From Xiphophorus maculatus (taxonomy: Eukaryota > Chordata > Actinopteri > Cyprinodontiformes > Poeciliidae), in NCBI RefSeq assembly GCF_002775205.1, contig NC_036445.1, forward strand, positions 6,406,802-6,470,801: 64,000 bases of DNA. The letters are read 5' to 3'. The position numbers were made by a program, and so were the translations under genes. The notes below the pieces were generated by a model that saw nothing but the letters and a program-made list of their open reading frames with translations, was not told where the DNA came from and made no database searches. How positions within the stretch are numbered: the stretch's first letter is position 1; every line of letters starts with the position of its first letter. Of the stretch, positions 1-11,691 are shown piece by piece.

Positions 1-1009
1 CAAAATCCCATTTTTGTCTCTGATAACAGTTTCAGTAGAATGGTTGTGAAAACAAATAATTTCTCTTCAAAATGTTACAAGAGATAGACAATTGTTAAAA
101 TGCATCAGACAGTACTGCCTGATTTGAACACTTCTTTTACAGACTGCATGATTTTTCACTCTTGGGCAGTCCAGGTGCTCCTGTTGCATAACTGTGATAA
201 GAACCAAGCACCAGCAGTGTTTTTCAAAGGTATTGCCTCCTTAGCTAATATCAGTAACATACAGACAGTGACATATATCCATTTTCATGAGCAGATTGAT
301 TATGCAATTTCCTCCCAAAGTAAAATCAATTCTTTAATGTTTAAGGAAAGATAATGGTCCTTTTTATTTGAATTAATCTTACCATTTTTTCTTTTTAGGT
401 TATCATAAATATTAAGAGAAGTGGTTAATATTTATGACGTACTCAGATCTTAGATCTCAGATTTGGGACTGAGTTGAATGTGTTGTAGTTACATTTCTGA
501 AAACAAGTGGGCTTTGTAGTTTGTTGTGACACCACATACTATCATCAATGCGAGCCAAAATTAACAATAAATTTTACTTTAATTTTTATTTTATAATAAA
601 TATTTTACATGTATTGTGCAAGCCATTGATTTCATTAGTTGCAAACAGCAAAAAGTGCAATAAAGCAACACAAAACTGTGTTTTCGACTAAATTTTATAG
701 AAACTGAGCTCAGGACTGCTCAAGGATGGCTGACATTTTCATTCAGAATCAGTATTCTTGCTTCCAGATTTTTACTTGGAAAATCTTATTTCCAGGTAAA
801 AAGAGAAAGTGATTTTATACTGTTACACCATTAACACTCATGAACATGCAAGACAACAACTTTTGAACAACTATTCACACTATAGACTACTACATATGAA
901 TGATTTGGATATTATTTTGACACCTATGCACTGAATGGAAAACTTGTTCATAAAAAATAAATGGTAAGTGGACAGAATGTATTCTACATTTACACACCAA
1001 CATTCAGCT

Positions 1010-1095
1010 CAGTAGGCAACCTAGGATGAAGTGCCTTGCCCAGAGGCACACCTACAAACTTCCAAATGCTAGACAACTTCTGCACTCAGTAAAGT
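1010..1095. repeat. Possible teleost interspersed-repeat fragment
   Basis: The stretch around GAAGTGCCTTGCCCAGAGGC resembles a phrase that recurs in fish genomic repeats. The match is from memory and short, so the family is not assigned. Confidence 0.25.
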
Positions 1096-1984
1096 ACAGT
1101 CACCTTGAATTTTGTTCAGAAAAGATAATTATGTGTTATTCACATACCCACCCAACCTAACCTAACCAGGTGCACTCTACATAACCATGCACAGGTAAAC
1201 TGGAAAGGTAGTGCACACCCCCAATTCATTAATACAAATGAAAATCTATGAAAGGATATACCTCTGGGGCTCAAATACACTGCTTTTCATATTTACACAG
1301 CACTTAAAATCACTTTCCCTTTGACATTAATGCATTTATTCTCTAATGACATAAATATGGTTAATTGTCTCCACTTAAAGAATTTAAAGTTGTTCAACCA
1401 TCTAAGAAGCTATGAGGAAAACCTTATTTTTCCTGTTAGTGTACAACTATAAGTAAAAAAGCTGTGCCACACATGAGAGCTGTTTGCACATGGGGATCGT
1501 TTTTATTATTATTATTTTAATTTAAATCCTCCTACTTATCTTTGAATCTTACTGTATTTGTTTTTGTGCAGGGGTGTGTTCGGGCATGCAACTGGCAGTG
1601 GGAGAGTCTGCTCACAACATTCTTAGATGGGAAGGTGAGGCTAAGACCATGTGAAGGAAAAGTTTTAAAGTAAACATTTTGTTCTACTTTTTAAAAATTC
1701 ATTGGTGACACAGAGAAGCTGTTGGGATACAGAGTTGATCTCACTTTCACTTGTTGTTTACTGATGCCAAATCCACTGAACTTAACCCAGAAACCAAACA
1801 CCCTGTGGTATGCTGTCTTCTTTTTCACACCGTGCTCATATTACATTATGTCAGCAGGGAAGGCTTGGCGTTCTATTTGATCTTGACAGGTGAATGACAT
1901 GCCAGAGCACAGCCCGGGAAAAATGGGAGGGAGTGTGAGATTTAGAAAGAGGGCAACCATTTCAAATCCAACTGTGTAGTTAAA

Positions 1985-2340
1985 TTTAGTTTATTTAAGG
2001 GTCCCCATTAGTTGCTACCATAGTAGAGTTATTCATGTGGTCTACACTACAAGCATTACAGAAAAATTCCAATATTACATACATTAAAAAAAACACCACA
2101 GAAAAGCCTAAGACACAAAAGTACACGCTGAAAGAACAGAAGTATAAATCGATAAGCATATTTTCAAAGAATGTTAAATGAATAATAACACTACATAAAA
2201 TCAACACACACATTCAATTCAATATTATTTCATAATTGCATTATAGATTTTTAAGATTCTTTTTAAACCTTTCATGATCACCAATCAATGTAATTTCAGA
2301 AGCCAACATGTTCCAATATTAAGTATACTGAATATGTTTC
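1985..2340 (-). mobile_element. Non-LTR retrotransposon 3'-end fragment
   Basis: Read on the minus strand the fragment ends in a tail like AACTAATGGGGACCCTTAAA, which resembles the 3' terminus of a common fish LINE (a form of AATGGGGATCCTAATAAA). The following few hundred bases also resemble the region upstream of that tail, including a piece near ATGTTCCA at 2308-2316. No reverse-transcriptase reading frame survives, so this is a 5'-truncated relic. Confidence 0.45.
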
Positions 2341-3744
2341 TGCATTAAAATCCCAGGTTATCTTCCCCCATTTTGCAGTGATTTTTTGTTGTTGGAGGAA
2401 AACTATAAAGAGATGGAGAATATATTGAAGAGAGACAGACACAGATTTCAGTTAAACACTAAAAAATGGCTCTAAAGGTTTTCGCATCACTATGAATAAC
2501 AATTTATGTATAAAATATATTGTTTAAACATGAAAAGATATTTTGGAGTTTCATATCCTTACCAGGCATTTTTCAGAAATTGTTTATATTGTACAAAACA
2601 AGAACCACTTCTCCAAAATGCTTTTGCTCGTTGAAATCTTCTGTCATTGAAGGTAAATTCAGAGCTGCAGTACCACTTTGAAAAAAAGGACTTCATTTTG
2701 GTGGCCAGGATGTACAGTAAGAAAGAGTGGAGGTCATTGAGTTAGAGCATGAGGAGATGATAATAAATAAAGGTCTTTTTTCCTGCTATTATGAGTCATG
2801 ATGCTTTTGAAAAATCTTATAGACGCCACCATGTACCTGCATGGTTCAGTCATATTTGTGGTGTAATGAATCATGTTGTAATAATTTCCTTAATGCTCTC
2901 CCTTATTTTTCAGGTAATCGTTATTTTCTTGGAATTTCATTCAGATTTTACATTTTGCCCCATGAAACTCTCTGCTCCATCTAAGTCTTACATAGGCTGT
3001 AGGAAAACCTCAGAGCTACCTGTCTTATGGCCTTTGCTTTTTTTAAATGGTAAAAAAGTATTGTGAATACCTGAATGAATAATGAATACCTAAGTAAATT
3101 AGATTTTTGCTGTGCTAAAGCAGTTTTAAAAGGCATACATCACAATTTTTACAACTTTTCCTTTTAAGTTCTACTTTGTGCTTATTGCTTATAACAGTTA
3201 TTTTCACTACCACAAATACGTAAAATAAAATTAAAAGAAAGAAAACAGGCAGTCCATAAAACAATGATCACTCATGAAGAAGGTAATGATAGCAAAGTCT
3301 TGATTATGGTTCATATGGATCAAATTTATGAGGCAATTTTTTCCAATGAGGAAGTAAGAGAAATGTGTTCAAAGCACGGAAGCTTGGAAATCCACTGGTC
3401 TGGACCCAAAGATTTAAAAGGGCTATTTAACCTGTCTTTAATTCATCAGAGTGAGGGGGAAACAGCTGTATTAAAAAGAATTATGGCAGCATTCAGATAG
3501 ATTTCGCAATTTATGTTCTGGTTCTGACAAGTGTCGATCTGATGTGAAGAGCCAACCTGTTTTTCAACTGTCACCAAAATACTCTATTAGGAGCCAACAC
3601 ACACTCCATAATGGAACTGTGGCTATGAGTTACTGTACATTAGCCTGGGAACCATATATGTTGGTATCACCTATGAACTTAGCGCTAATTTCATCCACTA
3701 TGAATTACATCAATCTTGGCACAAATGAATACATACAATGTCAA

Positions 3745-3830
3745 TGTCAAATTTATTTATATAGAACTTTAAAAACTGGTGTAAAACTGCACCAAAGTGC
3801 TGTACAAAAACAATAATAAAGTAAGTTGAT
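3745..3830. repeat. Teleost interspersed-repeat fragment (ATTTATATAG...AAAGTGCTGTACA type)
   Basis: The pattern TTTATTTATATAGAACTTT followed about 30 bp later by CCAAAGTGCTGTACA matches a motif pair seen repeatedly in fish genomic repeats. The short open frame across it is a by-product of the repeat and is not called as a gene. Confidence 0.4.
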
Positions 3831-3981
3831 GAAAAGAAAAAGAGAAATACTACAAGAAAAAAAATCTATATGTATTGTTAAAATAATAAGAGTAATAATA
3901 ATACAGCTAACTGTTCCTATATATAATCAGTGGTGTTTTATTTCTAAGGGTAAAACTATAGTAAAATGATATAGATGGTAA

Positions 3982-4010
3982 GTCCAGGTCCAGGTCCAGG
4001 TCCAGGTCCT
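3982..4010. repeat. Hexamer tandem repeat (GTCCAG)n
   Basis: Nearly five perfect head-to-tail copies of GTCCAG are visible directly in the sequence. Confidence 0.95.
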
Positions 4011-4689
4011 ACTGTGAAACATTGCTATCCCTTCTGCAGATCATCTCTTCCAGCCTCATTATGGGCTTGACTTCTCATAGCAATACATTTTGTCATGATT
4101 TGTTTGGTAAAATATTCTGAAAGTCATTGATTAATGCTATGTGTGCAATTTCACAGGAAGAGCTCAAAATAAACATTGTTTATGCTAATATTTTTTTGAA
4201 GTTTAACTCTACATGCCATACATTGTTATCACAGAAATTTCAATGGCTCCACACCCTGTAGCATCAGAATCACCTTCAGGGCTGGTTGGTCAGAGCTCTA
4301 AGTGTAAGCATAAGTGACTGGTATCACATGATGTATGATGCCTGGTGGATATGATTGGATCTGAGGAGTGCATGGATCGAGGCACTTGATCAAAATAGGT
4401 ATGAATCAAAAGACGATAAGCTAATGGAGAATTTGGCTCAAAGAGCATAAGAAATTTATTTGTAAATGGTGATATTCTAAATGAAAACGTACGTACTTCT
4501 GGCTGGTACATGGACCACTGCCATCTGCAATGTTATGATTTATAGGAGATTTGGCTTTAAAATATAATTTTTGCTTGATAAGTTCAAGGAGAATTCTTTT
4601 TTCTTCTAATTTTCTACTGTTCTTTCCCAGCTTACTATAGTTTACATGCTTCTTCTCGGCTTTATGTGCTGCAGCATTTTCAGCGGGAG

Positions 4690-4760
4690 TTCAGCAGATC
4701 TGATCTTGATGTATTTTCCCTCTTTGGGATCAATAAACATCTTCCTAATGTTTATTATTT
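4690..4760 (+). mobile_element. LINE/SINE 3'-tail-like fragment
   Basis: The phrase TCCCTCTTTGGGATCAATAA resembles the tail shared by fish LINEs and SINEs (CCCTTTGGGATTAATAAAGT). Only the tail is recognisable. Confidence 0.35.
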
Positions 4761-7625
4761 AAAATGTAATTTCTGGAATGATGTGACTGGGTGTGGTTGG
4801 GATCTCCTCTATTTAGTTTATCAAGCTTGTTTGAGGCTATAGTGACACAGAATGGAGAAATAACTTCATTACACGGATTTAGCAGCACTTTTATTCAAAA
4901 CCACTAAGAAATAAGAAATTTCTAAAGAAGCTGTAATAAATTTGGTTCGAATAGGACAAAAAACTTAGCATCTTTATGTTATAAACCTGGAATGAAATTC
5001 AGCTAGTAAATTATATATTTCAAGATGTTAGTTTTCACCAATACATTTATCTGCTGGTACTGAAAAATTGCTTTTGTATAATTTATGCCTAAGTTATAAA
5101 CATGTCTGCACATTTACATTTATTTTGTTCTCCTCCATATATGAACTTCTAAAGTTGATCTGAAGTTTAAAGATGATCTCAGCAACTTTTAATTATAATC
5201 CCAATAACTTGAAATTGTGCCCACTTCTATCATTTGCAAGTTACAACATGATTATATCAAGGTTACAGATAAGAATTTAATGCAAATTTTATGAAATGTA
5301 AGCCTAATTGACCTTTGGGTAAAGTAATAACCATGATGGATGTATCTATACATTTAGAGCTTAATTGCTTAATAAATGGATAGACATAGGGCTGAATTAA
5401 AAGAGCAATGAGTGTTGACGTTAATGTCTATTAACACCGCAATACTTTATCACTGTAGACACCATGAAATGATCAGTGACAAGTACAACTGCTATTTTCC
5501 TTATTTCACAACTTTTTTTTTTCTTTCATTTCAGGGAAACTTACTGCAACTGCAACATTTTCAAAACTCTGGAAGTGGATGTGATGAGCTGTTAATTTAC
5601 ATTTTTCAGTTTTGGACAACCCCAATCCAGAAAAATCTGGATAATTTTTCTAAATTTATGCAGCTGAAGAACATTTCTATTTCTTTTTCTCTTAAATCAT
5701 TTTTAGGGGCAGAAATAGCATAAGTGGATGGAGAACAGGTTATTGAATGCGGGCAAAGGAACAGGCAATGCAGCAGACATAATCACTTAAGGGATAATGG
5801 AAGAATCCAGCAAAGAGGCAATAAAAAATCTAGGAGTTTAAAAACAGGGGAGAGCGACGGTAGGGAAGAGGCAGGTGGTTGATTACTAACAGGTTACAGC
5901 TGGGATAGGAGGTAAACGGGTAGTCTGCGGGAAAGGGGCTGATTACCTCTATGAACTCAACTGAGACACAAAGAAACTACAAATCAAAAAGAACAGCACT
6001 GATCTAAAAAACTGAATCCAGTGAAGAACAGAACACAATAAAAAATACTTAAACTGAATTTCAAGGGAATTAATGTAGATGACAAAATCTTTGAGGCAAT
6101 CATAAATACAGGCATAGAACAGAATATGGCAAAACCTACTGAATATAGCAAAACAGAAAAAAAAGACATGCTTCAAACAAAAACAAAAATGAAACCAAAC
6201 AGAAGGATCATAACAACCTTCTGAGTTATGATCAAAGAGCGCAGCAAAGATAAGGCATGTAAAACCAAAGTCAATGCTTTTGGGTGTAAATTATAAACTC
6301 AGAGCTACAATGAATAGTAGGTCTGGCTGTATTTAGATAAAATTATGCTCTTGTGATAAAAGTTGTGTATGTAGTGTTTTGCCCTTTTCAGGCGACATTA
6401 GTCACCTTGGAATCAACAACTCAGAAATTAACTGCTTCCTAGGGCAATGTTAATCAATGCAATTAAGCTAAAACTTCCATTTAATCTCAGAATGACTACT
6501 TTAGTAAATGGGTTTTTGTTGTTGCTGTTGTTTGTGATAACATAAACTCACATAATCGTCTATAATAACCTTTAAATGTATCTGCAATAAAATGTGTTTA
6601 GTGTGCAATAATGCTGTTATCTTTCCCAACATGATGTCCATCATCACTTTATTTTTGAAACATTGTTAGTCCTCCCAAGCAGTTGAAGAGGCAAGCACAT
6701 TAACGAAGAACAAAAGTTAGAATAAAATATGTGTGTTTTTATAGGAGCATCCAGAGTTTTAGAAAACTAAATAAAATAAAAGCTGTAAGGGAGCAGACTT
6801 AAACAAGGGCAAAATGTGTTCAAAAATTAGAAAAGGTTTCAATTTAATAATTCCAAAAAATAGTTAACAATACATAAAGTTTCAATGAAAAAATAAGTCA
6901 AAGGACAAATAACAAATTTGGGTCCAAAACAACTGAGGTCAACTGAACACAAACAAAACTGACCTGCAAACAAAGAACAAAAGGCTGCTTAAATGGGGGT
7001 GGAGTAACCAAAATCTACCACATGAGGGAGGCACAACACAACAAAGGAACAAAAATTACAAAATTAGCTAAAGTAATATGTAAAACAAATAAAGGAAAAC
7101 CAACTTTAGCTTAGCACAGATAATAAGTGACTATTAAAGTGGCAAAATAAATAACTAAAGTCGATTTTAAACCAAGTCCGCCCCCTAAGTCGTTTAGAAA
7201 AAGAAATGGTATGCTCCAGGCTTCCTTCTCCATCTGGTCTGGATTTGCAGCACCTCAAACAAAAGAACAAGTGTGAGTAAACCATTCAGACAAATATTAA
7301 CTAAAGTGTGCACCCATTAGAAAATGTGTCTAAATAAAATGACTGACTTAAACATAATGTAAGCTAAAACTAATAATGTAAATTAAGAAAAATAAACACT
7401 TAACACTGTGGTGGTTCAAGCTTTATTTCCACCTCAAAGGGAAAGGAGCTTGATTTTTTTTTTCTCAGATTATCTGTCTCCTACCATACTATCAAGTCAT
7501 AGTGACAGTTTCAACAAATATGTAAAAAAAAATCTATATATACTTTCTTCCATACGTTACATGCAGCAGCTTTAAGTTCCATAAAAATGCTTGGTGGCAG
7601 CCCTCCATGAACAGACAGATTCTTT

Positions 7626-7713
7626 AGAATGAGCTCTGGTGGCTCATTCTATCTTGTGGCATAAGTAAAGGTTATGCATACACCTTTGTCGATGCACAAA
7701 GGTGTATGCATAA
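7626..7713. repeat. Two adjacent perfect hairpins
   Basis: The first hairpin has 9-bp arms, AGAATGAGC (7626-7634) and GCTCATTCT (7642-7650), with a 7-base loop. The second has 18-bp arms, TTATGCATACACCTTTGT (7672-7689) and ACAAAGGTGTATGCATAA (7696-7713), with a 6-base loop. Both are perfect. The function is unknown. They could be template-switch inverted duplications or the ends of a very small palindromic element. The arms look too short and AT-rich for a convincing microRNA precursor. Confidence 0.95.
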
Positions 7714-8661
7714 ATTGTTTTTATGTGCAAAATTCAAAATTTCTGATAACCTGAATTTTGGATTTTTGTTCACTCTTCTAAATTTACAATTAAATTAATT
7801 GTAAAGGATTATTAATGAAGTGTCCTTATAAATGTGAGCTGAGTCGCTTTATGCCTTTTGCAGCATCAAGTTTATCCTCAGCTTTTCTCAGGGGAATTGA
7901 AGCCCCATTGTTATCAACTTCCCTTTTTTGGTAGCAATGTACACTCCAAATGCAAGATCATAAAAATAAGTATAACAGCTGCAAACTGTGTGGGCAAAGA
8001 CAATCCAATGCTCATACTCACTTTTATGTTTCCTCATGACATACATATGTATTTTTATCAACAGGAAACTGTAGATTTCCTTTACATAGTGTCACACACT
8101 ACTTCAGAGTCCTCCCACATATATCCCTCCCTTTCCAAAATGGCCCTCCCTGTGTCCTTGCACTTCGCCCCTCCCTTTATCAAGTATCAACAGGCAAACT
8201 TTAAAAGTCCACACCCCTGCGCAACTACTCTTACGCACATGCTAGTAGCATTTACTTTCAGCACCTTAGATGAGAACTGTAGTGTTCCTGGGGTTATCTA
8301 TGAGGGAGATTTTGCTGCATTCTGGCTTTGATGAGCCGTCATGAAAAGGTGACTTTCTGGCTACAAAATGCTTTGTATTTTGGGATGGAAATTATCTTAG
8401 ACTGTACCACTATTTGGAAGATTAATAAGGAGTGGCTGTTTGGGTATTTCTCAACACTTGGAGTGTCAGAGGTAAGGAGTCAGCCTACTTGAAGATGGTG
8501 TGGGAGTGATCATCTCTTGCACACACTACTTCTGCTATTCTAATTTTAACATTGACCTCTCTCTTTACCATACATAAACCTTACTGTATTCTATTTGTTC
8601 ACTTCAAACTTTTACACCTACCGTGTTTGTCTTAGTTGATCATTTCTCACTTCCAGCAACA

Positions 8662-11430
8662 ATGGACCTAACTTTGTGGCAGTACCAGTTCAGGTTCATA
8701 ATGCTGGGGGACTCCACTGTGGGTAAATCATCCCTCCTGAAGCGATACACCGAGGATTTGTTCCTGGAGTCAATCAACCAAACTGTGGGTGTAGATTTTT
8801 ACGTTCACTTCCTGGAGGTGGAGCCGGGGGTTCGGGTCAAGCTGCAATTCTGGGACACCGCTGGGCAGGAGAGGTTCAGGTAAGAATCATGTGATTTAAC
8901 ATGTGCAGAAGTTTAGTCAATAGTTCCTCTACACCACAGGTGTCAAACTCCAGTCCTCAAGGGCCGCTGTCCTGCAGTTTTTAGATGTGCCACAGGTACA
9001 AAACACTGGAATGAAATGGCTTAATGACCTCCTCCTTGTGTAGATCAGTTCTCCAGAGCCTTAATGACCTAATTATTCTGTTCAGGTGTGGTGCAGCAGA
9101 GGCACATCTAAAAGTTGCAGGACACTGGCACTTGAGGACTGGAGTTTGACACTCCTGCTCTACACTGTTAGATGTATGACTATACTCACCAGCCACTTTA
9201 TAGATACATTGTGCCATTGGCAGGTTGGAGATCCTTTTGTTCTTCCAAACCTCTCTTATTCTTTCTGGCATTTTTTCAACAAGGTGACAGAAACATCCCT
9301 CAAAGATTTTAGTTGATATTGTCTCGATAGCATCACACAGTTCCTGCAGCTTTATCACTTGTACATTCATGATGTTAATCTACTGTGTCATCATTTTCCA
9401 AACATGCTTTGTTAGGTTGAAATCTGGAGCTTGTGGGGGCGTGTAATGTTCAAGAAACCGGCTTGAGATGAGCTTTGTGACATGGTGCATTATTCTCCTC
9501 GAAGCAGCTGCCAGAAGATAGGTTAACTGTGGTCAACGGAGTCAACAATAATATTCAGTTAGACTGTGGTATTTAAACAGTGTCTTGGTAGTACTAATAG
9601 TACCCATGTAAATATATCCACCACAGCATGGCAGCACCACCTTCAGTGTGAACTGCTGATACGAAGCAGGTTGGACGAATGCTTTCATGTTGTTTACACC
9701 AAAACCTGACCCTACCGGCTGAATGTCACAGCTGAGCCTCATCGGACAAGATATTCTCTACCTCTGTAATGAGTGGTAATTTGAGCTATTGCTACCCTTC
9801 TAACCTTTCAAATACAGACTGCCCATTCTCCTCTGACCTCTGAAATTGTCAAGGCATTTTTTTTGTAAACACAATAACCGGTCAGTAGACATTTTTCTCT
9901 TTTTCAAGCCATTTACGACAGACCCCCTTTACGGGTTTTCACACACCTGCATGTGTGAAAACCCGAATAGATCAGCAGTTTTTGAAATACTTGTTTAGCA
10001 ACAAGAATCAAGCCTCAATCAGGGATCCTTCTGCCACATCCTGATGTCAACTCCAGCAAGTTGCCTATATGATATTCCATTTAGATGCCTAAATTAATCA
10101 AGTTTCTGCGTTGGGATTTAACAATAGTAAGCAACAAACAGCTATACATATTAAACTTACATATATATATATATATATTCATACATATATAAAACTTCTG
10201 TAACCATCAGGCCTGATGGCATGACCCTTCAGTTGTTTTCATTAGATGGTTATCTTGAAAACACTATTCTCATTGTGAAGACCATACAACATCAGGAGTG
10301 TATGCAAATACAGTGCCCAAACAAACTACTCCAGCCACTCCACTTGCCTCCAAGCTGTTCATCTGTGTTTGCTTTCAGCCATCACCAGCTCAGTGTGCAA
10401 TGTGTACAGAAATGCAGTCAGTGCAATTCTTTCACAGGGCACCGTTCTCTTTGCTCAGCATATTTAATGCAAGAAGTAGAAGTAGCCTGTTTCATTCTGT
10501 CTCTAAATTAATTATTTCTGTTGTCCAGTTGAATGAACTGTGACAAATTGCTCACTGTGCCTGTTTGTATTTACCTCAGGTCTGCAGTCGAACCAATCAG
10601 CTAAAAAAAGATGGAAAAAAAAGGTTGCTTTTAATGAGATGTGTGTTTAATGAAGTAATAAAGTTGCATCGGTGGGAGGATGTCTTACTAAGCCTGTTCT
10701 AAAAAACAGTCAGTGACTCATGGGGGATCTACATACCTGTTGATGGTTAAACACAGCAGCTATCAGTTTCCAACAAAGAGAATGATTCTTTTTCCATTCG
10801 CTTATCTGAAAGAATTTAACTCGTACAACACAGTTCAGCGGAGAAGGAAATAAGTGAAGGATAATCTGAACTTTGGACTTTCTATTGAAATATTTAAAAG
10901 GTTTTTATATGCTAAAAATCTGATGGCCGTCTCTCGCTTATTATCTATATTCTCCCCCCTCTCTCACTTCTCTTCTCAGATCAGTGACCCGTTCTTATTA
11001 TCGGAACTCTGTCGGAGGCCTGCTGGTGTTTGACATCACCAGTCGGTCATCCTTTGACCATATAAAGGAGTGGCACGCTGAGGTGTGCGAGCGAGTGCAA
11101 CCACAGAAGGTTCTGTTTGTCCTGGTAGGTCAGAAGATTGACCAGGACACTCACGAGGACAGAGCAGTGAGCCGGGAAGAGGCCCAGAAATTGGCCGGAC
11201 AGCTGGGGATGCCCTACGTCGAGGCTTCAGCAAAGACAGGACAAAACGTGAGAGAGTCATTCGAGCTCCTCACTCGACGGGTCTACCAGGGTCTGTTGAG
11301 CGGGGAAATAGAACTGCAGGAGGGCTGGGATGGTGTCAAGTGTGTTGCCCCACAGACACTACAGTTACAAAGAAACAGTGTGTCTAAAGCCAGCTCACCA
11401 ACCAAGAACAAAAACAAGTGCTGTGGATAA
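8662..11430 (+). CDS. rab42: Rab GTPase, RAB42-like (RAB39/RAB42 group)
   Basis: Two exons, 8662-8879 and 10980-11430, encode 222 residues. Splice ends are CAG|GTAAGA and TTCTCAG|A, and the codon phase (2) is preserved across the join. The product is a small membrane-bound GTPase expected to act in vesicle or lysosome/autophagy traffic, as RAB39/RAB42 relatives do. The P-loop GDSTVGKS is at residues 16-23, the switch-I threonine is in TVGVDF (41-46), WDTAGQE is at 64-70 and SAK at 156-158. The base-recognition motif reads QKID (124-127) instead of NKxD. The tail ends Cys-Cys-Gly, a plausible but less usual double-geranylgeranyl site. ATG 8662 was chosen because Rab N-termini begin at this point and because TTTCTCACTTCCAG just upstream looks like a splice acceptor, which makes the upstream in-frame ATG at 8623 intronic. 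TAF12 as next neighbour matches human RAB42 synteny and favours RAB42 over RAB39. No AATAAA is seen in the 260 bp after the stop. Confidence 0.88.
8935..9157. mobile_element. hAT-type MITE in rab42 intron
   Basis: This 223-bp element is flanked by a perfect 8-bp target duplication, CTCTACAC (8927-8934 and 9158-9165). The terminal inverted repeats are CACAGGTGTCAAACTCC at the left and, read inward from the right end, CAGGAGTGTCAAACTCC, which differ at 3 of 17 positions. The inverted similarity extends further inward through CAGTCCTCAAG. Eight-base duplications are the hallmark of hAT transposition. No transposase is encoded, so the element is non-autonomous. Confidence 0.88.
9186..10157 (-). 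mobile_element. Decayed Tc1-like transposon in rab42 intron
   Basis: The left end CACCAGCCACTTTATAGATA resembles the terminus of a common fish Tc1-like element (CACCGGCCACTTTATTAGGT). On the minus strand, pieces of transposase remain: around 9370-9220 a segment starting LQELCDAI and containing FCHLVEKMPERI, typical of the C-terminal end of Tc1 transposases, and around 9742-9560 a segment with PVGSGFGVNNMKAF followed by a degraded GGG-V-WG region. Stops and frameshifts break the frame, so it cannot be active. The right end near 10157 is poorly preserved. Confidence 0.75.
9932..9965. repeat. Perfect 14-bp hairpin inside the Tc1 relic
   Basis: CGGGTTTTCACACA (9932-9945) and TGTGTGAAAACCCG (9952-9965) are exact inverted repeats around the 6-base spacer CCTGCA. 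Related Tc1 elements appear to have only one copy of the right-hand arm here (a GTGAAAATCCC-type phrase), so the left arm looks like a local inverted duplication that arose after or during decay. Confidence 0.95.
10161..10178. repeat. (AT)n microsatellite
   Basis: Nine uninterrupted AT units, with further AT-rich sequence on both sides, lie in the rab42 intron just beyond the Tc1-like relic. Confidence 0.95.
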
Positions 11431-11691
11431 ATACTGTACTGACATAAAACTCATGCTCTGGTAGGAGAGAAACTGCCTGCTGGCAAGTTGGATTTATAGT
11501 GGCGATTTAATGTATGACCACCCTAAAAGACACTCAAAATATATATTTTTCATTTCTATTGTGTGGAGTTGTGTATAATTTTGTAAAATAATGACTCAAT
11601 ATTGAATCTAAACACAATGAAAGCTACAATGATTGTTTTAGAATGTATTACTTTAGCTGACATCACCAGCAGTCTGACATTTACAATGAAT

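Larger units (their letters stand above)
1..8655. other. Gene-poor upstream region
   Basis: No supported coding exon was found here. Short open frames lack splice context, conserved motifs or coding-like composition. The region is AT-rich and holds several repeat fragments (about 1010-1095, 1985-2340, 3745-3830, 4690-4760), a short hexamer tandem repeat at 3982-4010 and two perfect hairpins at 7626-7713, all listed separately. The final few hundred bases probably contain the 5' untranslated exon and promoter of the downstream Rab gene, but I cannot place them. Confidence 0.6.

Noticed and set aside
3264..3500. 78-codon open frame with protein-like composition
   Set aside because: Its middle looks plausible as coding sequence, but no family was recognised and no neighbouring exon or splice site supports it. 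It could be a repeat or pseudogene fragment.
7672..7713. MicroRNA precursor
   Set aside because: The stem is only 18 bp with a 6-base loop and no extended imperfect stem, which is shorter than a typical pre-miRNA.
7858..8331. 157-codon open frame upstream of rab42
   Set aside because: No recognisable domain, no splice context and amino-acid content typical of noncoding DNA.
8623..8661. In-frame upstream ATG extending the Rab protein by 13 residues
   Set aside because: The stretch before 8657 has a polypyrimidine tract and CAG typical of a splice acceptor, and Rab proteins of this group start at the position of ATG 8662.
8981..9370. 129-codon minus-strand open frame
   Set aside because: It is a chance fusion of a decayed Tc1 transposase end with the neighbouring hAT MITE.
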